A stretch of 6,922 nt of DNA from an uncultured Ruminococcus sp. (lineage in GTDB: Bacteria > Bacillota > Clostridia > Oscillospirales > Acutalibacteraceae): contig CACYDO010000308.1 of NCBI GenBank assembly GCA_902773165.1, forward strand, positions 1 through 6,922. Direction: 5' to 3'. How positions within the stretch are numbered: position 1 is the stretch's first letter; each line of letters starts with the position of its first letter. Below, piece by piece: positions 1-6,922 of the stretch. Below the pieces are notes generated by a model. It was given only the letters and a program-made list of their open reading frames with translations. It was not told where the DNA came from and did not search any database. The position numbers and the translations under genes are program-made.

Positions 1-283
1 CTATGATGACAGTGAAAATTTTACTTTACCGAGTAAGTCATAAGTTGGTTTACCGGCCCCGGACTGCGGCATTATCATCGACATACGCCCGAAGAAAGTG
101 AACTTGTGGGGGAGAATGGTATGTCTTCTATTGATAAACATGTCTGTATGATAAGTCTCGCTTTCCTTCTTTTTTCATTGATATTATTTTATTTAAAGGG
201 AATGTTTTTTACAATTTGTTCATATATAGTAGTAAATTTACAAAAAATTTATGGATATTATAATTACAATGTCGATACCGGTC
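1..283. other. Upstream stretch with no supported gene
   Basis: No convincing gene is visible here. Positions about 178-283 are very AT-rich and read as intergenic. Positions about 44-120 are clearly GC-richer and could be the remnant of something else. On the plus strand a frame open from base 2 stops at TAA 41-43, giving a 13-residue tail (YDDSENFTLPSKS) that could be the end of an upstream gene. On the minus strand a 46-residue frame runs from ATG at 141-139 to TAG at 3-1 and contains residues such as PQSGAGKPTYDLLGK, but it has no ribosome binding site. Neither can be assigned to a family by eye. A small plus-strand frame, 106-330, is discussed under rejected items. Confidence 0.5.
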
Positions 284-312
284 TTGACTACAATAGCAAG
301 ACAGAATATAAT
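284..312 (+). promoter_or_regulatory. Sigma-A-type promoter for the vWA/tubulin-like operon
   Basis: A -35 box TTGACT (284-289, five of six consensus bases) is separated by exactly 17 nt from a perfect -10 box TATAAT (307-312). Transcription would begin near 318-320, about 240 nt before the first start codon. This is the best promoter match in the upstream region and points toward the two large genes. It implies a long 5' leader or a short separate transcript ending at the hairpin and T-run at 433-459. The call rests on consensus only. Confidence 0.7.
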
Positions 313-432
313 AGTTCTGTAGGCAAATAATCAGGCGATTTGGTAAATTTGCTCTTTTTGCTTATAAAATATTTAAAATGTCACTATATTTAATGATTCA
401 TGTAATGAAATTTTGTGAATAATTAATTACAG

Positions 433-459
433 CCGCACCGGTCTGCGGAGCATTTTTTT
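433..459 (+). terminator. Candidate intrinsic terminator or attenuator in the leader
   Basis: CCGCA (433-437) pairs with TGCGG (444-448) around a 6-nt loop, and a run of seven T residues (453-459) follows after AGCA. The stem is short (5 bp, all but one pair G-C) and the gap to the T-run is 4 nt, so termination may be partial. It lies between the strong promoter and the vWA gene, so it would either end a short transcript or act as an attenuator that must be bypassed to express the operon. Confidence 0.45.
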
Positions 460-494
460 CTCTTGCTGAAGTAATTTATACGTTTTTCGTTTTT

Positions 495-536
495 ATACTG
501 TTTTCTGATTTAAAGGGTTTAATCAGAAAACAGTAT
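495..536. repeat. Perfect 16-bp inverted repeat just before the operon
   Basis: ATACTGTTTTCTGATT (495-510) is matched exactly by its reverse complement at 521-536, with a 10-nt spacer TAAAGGGTTT. With one bulged base the stem can extend by about three pairs, leaving a small loop around GGG. The right arm ends 9 nt before the Shine-Dalgarno sequence of the vWA gene. No T-run follows, so it is not a standard terminator. It could be a regulator-binding operator, an RNA hairpin that controls translation or stability of the mRNA, or both. The left arm also contains a TATACT (494-499) that resembles a weak -10 box. Confidence 0.85.
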
Positions 537-545
537 TATATAAGG

Positions 546-551
546 AAGGAG
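546..551 (+). promoter_or_regulatory. Ribosome binding site of the vWA gene
   Basis: AAGGAG lies 9 nt upstream of ATG 561-563, preceded by a second AAGG. This fixes the start of the vWA gene and agrees with the signal peptide beginning at that methionine. It is close to the 495-536 hairpin, so folding or protein binding there could affect ribosome access. Confidence 0.85.
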
Positions 552-560
552 ATCATTTAT

Positions 561-3137
561 ATGATAATAACGATCCGCAAGGCAGCGGCAGCTGTTCTTA
601 CTGCGGTTTTGATAATGGGAATGCTTGCCGTTGGTTTTAGCGCGTCGGCAGAAACTGCGCAGGGCGTTGTGGACTCGTACTGTCCGCTGCATGTCGCTAT
701 TGTAATGGACGCCAGCGGTTCTATTAAAAGCAGCAATGGCGACAGCAGCTCAGATCCAGAGCTTGTTTCGCGTGAGGCGGCAAAAACGCTGATAAATTGC
801 CTGCCTTCCGAAAAAAATGAGGTTGCTCTTTTTGAGTATTCCAATATTTTTAACCGCGTCAGCGATCTTACTTCGCTCGATACGCAGGAGAATGTCAGCA
901 GGCTGCGCGATCAGCTGAGCGGTATGACAGAGTGCAGCGGCGATACTCATATGGTTGAAGCGATAACGCAGGCAAGAGAGTATCTCGAAGAGAATCATAC
1001 CGAGGGTATGCGCGACGTTATCGTCGTGTTTACAGACGGCGCTGAGAACGGTGTTCTGACTCCGGAAACGGCTACCGCGGATAAAATAAAAAAGGTTGTG
1101 AGCGACGCTGTGGGTCATTCCGATGTCGTCGTTTACAGCGTAGCCTTCGACTATGAGGACGAAACAGGAAAGCACTCGATCATGGACGAGTCGGGCAAAG
1201 GCGGATATGGAAAGGATATTCTCGACGAATTTGCCGCTCAGACAGGCGGTCAGGTTATGATAACAGAAGGCTCTATTATGGGACTTGACGCTAATTTCAA
1301 TGCCATTGTGGAGGATCTGTGCCATGTAAAAAGCAACGCCGTGGACGAATTTCCGGGTGACGGCGGCAGCCATACGACAGATGTAAAGATCACAGACGCC
1401 GTTGTCGAAGCCGATATGAGGATAGTCAGCGCGTCGCTTAACGCCGTAAGAAACGGCGATGTACGCCTTTTTGACCCGAACGGAGAAGAGGTAACTCTCG
1501 AGCCCGACGGAAATTCCTCACGCGAGAATGTCTGGTATTCGGAGGATAAGCTTGCAGCCAATATCAAGATCATTACCCCCGAAGCGGGAACATGGCGCGT
1601 TGAAGTAAAAAATATCGTTTCTGACGAGCCTGTTAAGATCAGCCTTATCGAACAGTACAACATGTCATTAAGCACGATCATCAATTCGGGCAGCGACGAT
1701 TTTTCCAACGTTTCGGCAGGCGAAGAGCTTGACGTCGAGGTAAAGCTTGTTTCCAACGGCAGAACCGTGACCGACAGCTATCTGTATGAAGCTAACGGCG
1801 TTGAAGCCTATGCCTACGTTGCAAACGAAACGAAGCTTTCGGTCGATCTCAGCAATACGAAATTCTCCGACATAGAGAGCGTTACGCGTCAGCTTGCCGA
1901 ACGTGAAGGCACTGTGCAGGTAAAGCTTGAATCGGACGGCAGCTCCTTCAAAGGCAAGGTTCCGTTCGATACTTCCGGTACAAGATTGCTCAGTATCTGG
2001 GTCAATTCCGATCGTTTTTATTGCTACGAGGATTTTGTGATAAACGTAAACGGAGAGATCGTTCCCGTCGGCAGTATTCCAGATATTACGGTTTATAACG
2101 GTGAATCCAACACTATTCCCGATATTTTAAGCTACAACAGCTCTCCGAAATCTAAGGTGGAGCTTGAATCCGTAGATGAAAAGATCGCCGCTGCGGCGAT
2201 CACCGATAATTCCCTGACCGTTACTGCGGCTTCTCCGGGCGAAACGACTGCGCTTCTGCGTTTTACGTCGGTAGACGAAAGCTCGTCCTTTACTTCTCCC
2301 GTTAATATCAAGGTGCTTAACGCTCCGCCGCTGTATACATGGCTTGAAAAGGACGTTTCTCTGAGAAAGGGCGCTAAGCTTGAATATGCAGAAATTCTTG
2401 AAGATGTAAAAGATCCCGAAAACGATACGCTCACTATGAGTATTATCAGAAACACCGATAATGCTGTCGTTACAGCAGATATAGACGACAGCAAGCAGGC
2501 TGTTATTCTTGACGGATTGAAAAAGGGTACTGCGGATATCCAGATCGCCGTTTCCGATAATTCTGCCGAGAAAAATACTATCATTAAAACGATACATGTT
2601 AAAGTTAACGGCTCTCTTGCCGGCATTATCGCAGGCTGTATCGGCGCAGCGTTACTCGGCGTAATTCTTGTTCTGGTGATTTTTTATCTCATAGAGCGCA
2701 AGAGAAGAGTTGACGCCGTTATCCATGACTTAACGGTAATGATGGACGATACAAATGATATTACGCAAAGCTTCCCGGTGCTGTCCTACATAGATCTTTC
2801 AATGAGCTTCAAGCAGGGCAGTCTTACCTTTGAAGAGCTGATGGAATCAGCATTGTACAACGCCGATAAGCCGCTGCCCGAGCCGGTAGTCGAGAGGATA
2901 AACAGCAAAAAGGCTCTGCTTTCCGAGATCACGATAAAGGGCGCTCTGAAAAGCGGTGACTGCAATACTATTATTTGCAAGTCAAAGGATATAGGCTGTT
3001 CGGAAGACCCCTTCATGCCGCATTACGGTCTGCCCGTTAAGCGCAAGATATATAAACGCGATACAGATAAGGAGGTATTTCTCTTTATCGGCGGCGGGGA
3101 GGACAAAAATCGCTATATAATCAAGTTTACCGACTGA
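561..3137 (+). CDS. Exported, membrane-anchored vWA-domain protein
   Basis: This 858-residue protein is probably a surface receptor-like component of the system with the tubulin-like gene that follows. Residues 1-30 form a signal peptide (R6 and K7, a hydrophobic core, likely cleavage after A28-S-A30). A vWA domain spans about 43-255. It has the full metal-ion-dependent adhesion site: D50-A-S52-G-S54, T129, and D159 in the FTDGAEN strand end. Beta-rich stretches follow: about 273-365 (VEADM to WRVEV), a second about 370-500, an Ig/Big-like stretch about 505-587 (NSLTVTAASPG), and a cadherin-like stretch about 590-683 with DPENDTL at 618-624. A single membrane segment covers about 686-711, followed by the positive stop-transfer residues RKRR. 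The cytoplasmic tail (712-858) is not recognised. MIDAS vWA domains bind protein ligands through a divalent metal; the ligand here is unknown. The gene ends in tandem stops TGA TAA. The vWA assignment is firm; the beta-domain boundaries are approximate. Confidence 0.93.
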   Translation: MIITIRKAAAAVLTAVLIMGMLAVGFSASAETAQGVVDSYCPLHVAIVMDASGSIKSSNGDSSSDPELVSREAAKTLINCLPSEKNEVALFEYSNIFNRVSDLTSLDTQENVSRLRDQLSGMTECSGDTHMVEAITQAREYLEENHTEGMRDVIVVFTDGAENGVLTPETATADKIKKVVSDAVGHSDVVVYSVAFDYEDETGKHSIMDESGKGGYGKDILDEFAAQTGGQVMITEGSIMGLDANFNAIVEDLCHVKSNAVDEFPGDGGSHTTDVKITDAVVEADMRIVSASLNAVRNGDVRLFDPNGEEVTLEPDGNSSRENVWYSEDKLAANIKIITPEAGTWRVEVKNIVSDEPVKISLIEQYNMSLSTIINSGSDDFSNVSAGEELDVEVKLVSNGRTVTDSYLYEANGVEAYAYVANETKLSVDLSNTKFSDIESVTRQLAEREGTVQVKLESDGSSFKGKVPFDTSGTRLLSIWVNSDRFYCYEDFVINVNGEIVPVGSIPDITVYNGESNTIPDILSYNSSPKSKVELESVDEKIAAAAITDNSLTVTAASPGETTALLRFTSVDESSSFTSPVNIKVLNAPPLYTWLEKDVSLRKGAKLEYAEILEDVKDPENDTLTMSIIRNTDNAVVTADIDDSKQAVILDGLKKGTADIQIAVSDNSAEKNTIIKTIHVKVNGSLAGIIAGCIGAALLGVILVLVIFYLIERKRRVDAVIHDLTVMMDDTNDITQSFPVLSYIDLSMSFKQGSLTFEELMESALYNADKPLPEPVVERINSKKALLSEITIKGALKSGDCNTIICKSKDIGCSEDPFMPHYGLPVKRKIYKRDTDKEVFLFIGGGEDKNRYIIKFTD

Positions 3138-3162
3138 TAATACTAATATTACAAAACCGCGC

Positions 3163-3169
3163 AAGGAGG
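3163..3169 (+). promoter_or_regulatory. Ribosome binding site selecting a TTG start
   Basis: AAGGAGG, a perfect core match to the 16S rRNA tail, lies 7 nt before TTG 3177-3179. This spacing makes TTG the likely start. The first in-frame ATG is codon 10 (3204-3206) and lacks a comparable site. Confidence 0.85.
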
Positions 3170-3176
3170 TTTCACT

Positions 3177-6100
3177 TTGGCAAACGAAAACTATGGTTCC
3201 CTTATGCAGGACAGTAAAAATACATTTAACCGCAATTACCGCGGAAATCGCCTAAAGCAGCTGCACCGTGACAAGGGCGGTTCTATCGTAGATCTTGTAG
3301 ATAAGGTCGCGGCAGCGAAGGTACCGACGCTTGTCCTCGGTATAGGAGGTATTGGCTGCACAACGGTCAACAGGACTAAGAAAAAATTTACCGAACGCGT
3401 CAGACAGGATACACAGAATCCCACCGTATTTTTCCTCGCAATTGATACGTGCAAGGAGGATCTCAACAAGCACGTCATCGGCGATATGCACCGCGACGGT
3501 TATCTTGCTTCTTCCGAAGCTGAATTTATAAACTCCGATCTTTCCAAAGAGGTAGTTGATATCGTTGCCAACGTCAAGGCGAAGGATTCACAGCTTCCGC
3601 AAAGGGAATGGATGGATCTTAATCTTCCGGATTCGCTCAAGGTAAGCGATCAGGGCGCAAAATCTCAGCGCCAGATGGGACGTCTTGCACTTTCCGCCGG
3701 AAATAACTACGGCAATCTATACAGCAAGATCAAAGAGGTCATCAAAAAGATGAAAAGCAAAGCGCCGATCGACAGAACAAATTCCGGTCAGCGTTCTGTA
3801 AACATTGTTCTTATCGCCGGTATTTCGGGCGGTACGGGCAGCGGTACTATCGTTGATATCTCTTATATGCTGCGCAGGGCTTCCGAGTCGATCGGCGGTA
3901 TCCATCTTTCCGTAGACGCGATCGTGTATACCCCCGAGGTTCAGGACAATGTGCCGAGCCATATCGTTCCGAATCTCCAGCGCAACTTTGTTGCAGCGAT
4001 GAAGGAGCTTGACGCTTATATCAAATCGACGAACAACAAAGAGGTTTACCGCTTTGCAAGCGCAGAATTCCCCGATGGTATCGTGACCGATGAGCACGGC
4101 GGAAACGACGTTGCCTCCGGTGTGTCTATTTTTGACAGCTGCACGATCGTTCAGGGATATGACGCGGCAGGCGGAAAGATAGACTGGTCTATACCTATCG
4201 ACACGGTTTCAAGCTACGTTGTCAACCTTGCAAGCGATATCACCGTAAAATCTCAGGACAATCCCGTTCCGCTTCAAAGAGCGATTTTTGATAACGAAGT
4301 GAATAACGTATCGCGTCCTGCGAATACATATGTAATGAATAACCCGAATGTTCCGCGCGATGTTTATTACAGCTACAGAACGTTAGGGTACCACGAGGTC
4401 ACATTCCCGATAGAAGCAATTATGACCTATGTTGCTAACAAAACGACAGAGGCTTTGCAGCGCAAATATTCCGTTGCTCCGAAAAAGACAGCTCTGAGCG
4501 TTCTTTCCGCTGTAGGTCTGATGTCGGGAGATTCCGTTGAAGCATTCTGCAAAAACGCGTTCAGCCTGGGCGGAAATTCATCTATCGCAACGAAGATACA
4601 GCAGATGACGCAGTATAATTTCGACGATATTAAGCGCGCCCCCGGTCCTGCTCCGCACGACAGCGAGCTTCAGAAGAAGGGCTACAGTGCCGACTGGATA
4701 GACAGTGTGTACGGAGGTCTTGTTACTAATATTACCGGAGAGATGAAGGAGAGCGGCCCGTACGCTTCGCTGCGCCTTTCCACAGATATCAGCAATATGC
4801 TGCGCGATTATATACAGCGTCTTGTTAATTACGGCCCTGCGCTTGCAAAGCGTATAAGCGCTTTTTCCGATGAGCTTTCCGTGCTTATCAGAAAAGCAAA
4901 AAACGACACCTTCAATCCGCTCAGCTCCAATCATCTTTCTAAGGAACAAAAGGAAGACCTTGTTACTGCTTTTAACAAGAAGACAAGAGAGCGAGAGCTT
5001 CTCGTATGGCAGAAGCATTATCTGAATCACGCTGTAAAGGCTCTTTCGGATCTCGGAAATAAGCTTGTCAAAAAGCATAACGAGGTGTTTACAAACTATG
5101 TAGGAGCTTTCTGTGCTATTAACGAAGTTCTCGAACAGGACAGCACCGCAATCGTGAATACCGCTATGCAGGTTGACGGCGGCAGAAGGGTATTCTCCTC
5201 TTCTATGATAAATCTTGCTGATCTGAGCGACAGCAATTCGCGTTTGCAGGATTTTGTAAAGTATTATCTAACAAGCGCAAGGATCGACAGCCTTAGCGAA
5301 CGCCTTATCGACGCTATGCTCGGCGACGAAACAGCCTGGACTACCGATATGCAGAAGTTCAAGGGCGACGAGGTTCTTAAAGAGCAGTTTAAAACTCAGT
5401 TCTCCGATTTTACAAAGGACATTATCCAGCGCTTCATGGTGGTGAAATATACTGATGGGTGCAGCGTAGACGTTGAGCAGGTATGCGCCGATATGAACCG
5501 CTTCCTGAACGACCCGGAGCTTGCAGATCCGTGGATAGATTTCGATAAATACTGCAAGGATACATACGGCGTAGCGCCGCTGACAAAGGCAGCCGAGGAT
5601 ATCTTCAACGAAGCTACAAGAATCGGTCACTGCGCTGTAAAGGGCAGCGGCAGAATTCCCGGCAGCTTTAACGATTTCTTCAATTATAAGCTTGTCTGCC
5701 TTACAACGAAGACGCCGCATATAAACAGAATCATCTGCGGTGACGGCGCAACGCTGCCCGGTCTTCCTGCTTACCACGCATGGAAGGCTGCAAACGGCGT
5801 AGTTGCCGATGCGGACATTTCCGAGGTCTTCTGTATTCACGTTGTTTGCGGCGTTCCGCTGTACTTCTTCAAGAATATGGACGAAAATCAGAAAATGTAT
5901 ACCGAAGCTCTCCATTCACGCAACGCAGCCGACCGCGGTATGCATATGGATCACGGCGTAAATACGGGCTGGGCTAAGTTCCCGCCGCCGCTCAATAACG
6001 ACGCTCTGCGGCTTATTTTCGGCAGCAACGCCGTTTATCGTCAGGATTACAAGGACGAAGAAGAGATCATGAGCGAGGTAAAAAGAGCTGCCGATCTCTG

Positions 6101-6922
6101 CAAGGATAAGTACGGCATGATACGCAGGGAAAATCCTTCCGATGATTTCTATACGCTTCATTATTATCAGGAATATCCCGGTCTTTCTATCGACGAATGC
6201 TTCAACAAAACGATCGCGTTGTATGAGGAAGATGTAAAAGCGGCGATAGCTGTTACAGGGCAGATAGACATTGAAGCTGACGATCCCGAAAAAGCCTGGA
6301 ACGAGAGCTTTGAAGCGAATCTCAGCGCAAGAACGCTCATGGATTATATGCAGGAGGGCGGCTATCCGCTTAAAGAGCGCAGCCTGAGACTTGACGACTG
6401 CGTTGGTCTTGATTTCACCGATACGGGTGATTATAACGCAGCAGGAAGCGCTGTCAGCGGAGGCTTCTACAAGACTATCCGCCGCAGTACTGAATCGCGT
6501 ACATTGCTTGCGCAGAGCGAAAAAATGTACACGAAGCTGTACGAATCGTTTGAGCAGCGCAGAGATGAGCTGACGAAGCAGGCAAAAACCGAAGCGCTGA
6601 CAGAGTATTATCGTCAGAAGCAGGAAGCGCTTGTAGATCTTTTCATCAAGAGCATAATTACGCGCAACGCAGCTATTCGCCATGACCCGGCAAGAAAACG
6701 CTTTGAGGTCGATATCAAGGACACGAAAGGCTCTAATCTTCGTCCGATAAACAAGGTCGTGCCTTATGCGAGCGCATTGTCGTATGAAAAAGCGCATCTG
6801 CTGTACGCGGCGTTTGCTTGCTTCTTCCTGACCTACCGCGAGGGCGACACGCGTTTCTGGAACGCCTACCGCGAAAGAGTTATCGACTGCTACAATGACT
6901 ACGATGAAGAAGCGTTCAAAAA
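3177..6922 (+). CDS. Tubulin-like (FtsZ/Tubulin_2-type) protein, 3' end outside window
   Basis: The frame is open without a stop through 1248 codons to the window edge, so the gene is cut off. It has no signal peptide and should be cytoplasmic. Residues about 50-425 look like a divergent tubulin/FtsZ nucleotide-binding core: the strand-loop VLGIGGIG (53-60), then the tubulin signature GISGGTGSGT (215-224), and AIVYTPE (248-254) where FtsZ-like folds have a core strand and loop. A further block resembling Tubulin_2 proteins is SYRTLGYHEVTFP (399-411). The rest, more than 800 residues, is mostly predicted helical and rich in K, E, D and Q. A block near 889-938 (VVCGVPLYFF through H923, W932 and KFPPPL) resembles, from memory, a conserved C-terminal region in this family. 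Such proteins are expected to bind GTP and polymerise, but no activity is shown. It follows the vWA gene by 39 nt with no terminator between them. The family call is strong; the function is inferred. Confidence 0.9.
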   Translation, partial: MANENYGSLMQDSKNTFNRNYRGNRLKQLHRDKGGSIVDLVDKVAAAKVPTLVLGIGGIGCTTVNRTKKKFTERVRQDTQNPTVFFLAIDTCKEDLNKHVIGDMHRDGYLASSEAEFINSDLSKEVVDIVANVKAKDSQLPQREWMDLNLPDSLKVSDQGAKSQRQMGRLALSAGNNYGNLYSKIKEVIKKMKSKAPIDRTNSGQRSVNIVLIAGISGGTGSGTIVDISYMLRRASESIGGIHLSVDAIVYTPEVQDNVPSHIVPNLQRNFVAAMKELDAYIKSTNNKEVYRFASAEFPDGIVTDEHGGNDVASGVSIFDSCTIVQGYDAAGGKIDWSIPIDTVSSYVVNLASDITVKSQDNPVPLQRAIFDNEVNNVSRPANTYVMNNPNVPRDVYYSYRTLGYHEVTFPIEAIMTYVANKTTEALQRKYSVAPKKTALSVLSAVGLMSGDSVEAFCKNAFSLGGNSSIATKIQQMTQYNFDDIKRAPGPAPHDSELQKKGYSADWIDSVYGGLVTNITGEMKESGPYASLRLSTDISNMLRDYIQRLVNYGPALAKRISAFSDELSVLIRKAKNDTFNPLSSNHLSKEQKEDLVTAFNKKTRERELLVWQKHYLNHAVKALSDLGNKLVKKHNEVFTNYVGAFCAINEVLEQDSTAIVNTAMQVDGGRRVFSSSMINLADLSDSNSRLQDFVKYYLTSARIDSLSERLIDAMLGDETAWTTDMQKFKGDEVLKEQFKTQFSDFTKDIIQRFMVVKYTDGCSVDVEQVCADMNRFLNDPELADPWIDFDKYCKDTYGVAPLTKAAEDIFNEATRIGHCAVKGSGRIPGSFNDFFNYKLVCLTTKTPHINRIICGDGATLPGLPAYHAWKAANGVVADADISEVFCIHVVCGVPLYFFKNMDENQKMYTEALHSRNAADRGMHMDHGVNTGWAKFPPPLNNDALRLIFGSNAVYRQDYKDEEEIMSEVKRAADLCKDKYGMIRRENPSDDFYTLHYYQEYPGLSIDECFNKTIALYEEDVKAAIAVTGQIDIEADDPEKAWNESFEANLSARTLMDYMQEGGYPLKERSLRLDDCVGLDFTDTGDYNAAGSAVSGGFYKTIRRSTESRTLLAQSEKMYTKLYESFEQRRDELTKQAKTEALTEYYRQKQEALVDLFIKSIITRNAAIRHDPARKRFEVDIKDTKGSNLRPINKVVPYASALSYEKAHLLYAAFACFFLTYREGDTRFWNAYRERVIDCYNDYDEEAFK

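Larger units (their letters stand above)
319..560 (+). promoter_or_regulatory. Long 5' leader with several potential stem-loops
   Basis: If the promoter at 284-312 is used, about 240 nt of untranslated RNA precede the vWA gene. The leader can fold in several places: GCAAATAATC (323-332) with GATT (337-340) and ATTTGC (347-352) around an AGGC loop and a 6-nt bulge; TTCAT/ATGAA (397-401 / 405-409); a GC stem with a T-run (433-459); and a long perfect inverted repeat (495-536). That order (promoter, structured RNA, terminator-like hairpin, second hairpin, ribosome binding site) is typical of attenuated or riboswitch-controlled operons. I do not recognise a known riboswitch class. A separate small RNA of about 140 nt ending at the T-run is an alternative. 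Confidence 0.45.

Noticed and set aside
106..330. Plus-strand frame of 74 codons (GTG start; ATG at 121 with GGGGGAG 6 nt upstream) with one hydrophobic segment
   Set aside because: The sequence is very AT-rich with an Asn/Tyr/Lys-rich tail and a codon use unlike the two real genes. The strong promoter at 284-312 lies inside its 3' end. A small membrane protein cannot be fully excluded because of the partial ribosome binding site.
340..368. Second promoter-like pair TTGGTA, 17 nt, TATAAA
   Set aside because: Spacing is right, but the -35 box matches only four of six bases and AT-rich DNA gives such matches easily. The 284-312 promoter is clearly better.
494..499. TATACT as a -10 box overlapping the inverted repeat
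   Set aside because: No acceptable -35 box lies 16-18 nt upstream (TTGCTG at 463-468 is 25 nt away). It could work only with an activator, for which there is no evidence.
557..2626. Minus-strand open frames of about 95-207 codons opposite the vWA gene
   Set aside because: They lie fully over a gene with clear signal peptide, vWA domain and membrane anchor, have no family features, and are explained as antisense shadows of its codon bias.
3138..3176. Possible terminator or promoter between the two genes
   Set aside because: The 39 nt hold no stem-loop with a T-run and no promoter pair, only a ribosome binding site, which supports co-transcription.
5268..6797. Minus-strand open frames of 215 and 293 codons opposite the tubulin-like gene
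   Set aside because: They are long, but they sit opposite a continuous plus-strand frame with family motifs and its own ribosome binding site. Their translations are Cys/His/Arg-rich without domain features, as expected for shadows.

Overview
The window reads as a fragment of a low-to-moderate GC Firmicute, most like a Ruminococcus-type member of the Oscillospiraceae. The signs are strong AAGGAGG-type ribosome binding sites, a TTG start, GC-balanced coding sequence (many GAC, GGC, CGC and CTT codons) set against very AT-rich intergenic DNA, and a Gram-positive-style secreted and anchored surface protein. This placement is inferred from style only. No rRNA, tRNA, CRISPR array or intact mobile element is visible.

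Layout. Positions 1-283 hold no gene I can support; a short GC-richer patch near 44-120 stands out from its AT-rich surroundings. A near-consensus sigma-A promoter (TTGACT, 17 nt, TATAAT) lies at 284-312. It is followed by a leader of about 240 nt that contains a stem-loop with a T-run (433-459) and a perfect 16-bp inverted repeat (495-510 / 521-536). Two co-directional genes follow. The first (561-3137) is an 858-residue exported, membrane-anchored protein with a von Willebrand factor A (vWA) domain carrying a complete metal-ion site (MIDAS). The second (3177 to beyond the window end) is a tubulin-like GTPase protein of the Tubulin_2 / FtsZ-like type, of which 1248 codons are present. The second gene starts 39 nt after the first stops and has its own strong ribosome binding site, so the pair looks like one operon.

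How they may work together. The vWA protein should place a metal-dependent binding head and Ig-like beta domains outside the cell. It crosses the membrane once and leaves a 147-residue tail in the cytoplasm. The tubulin-like protein has no signal peptide and should be cytoplasmic, with an FtsZ/tubulin nucleotide-binding core and a very long C-terminal extension. Pairing of a vWA protein with a divergent FtsZ/tubulin homologue matches, in outline, the membrane-remodelling system predicted from comparative genomics by Makarova and Koonin (2010). Here it occurs in what looks like a single-membrane bacterium, with the vWA component as a transmembrane receptor-like protein. A link between external ligand and cytoplasmic filament, loosely analogous to integrin-cytoskeleton coupling, is the most interesting hypothesis in the window. 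It is inference, not shown by the sequence alone.
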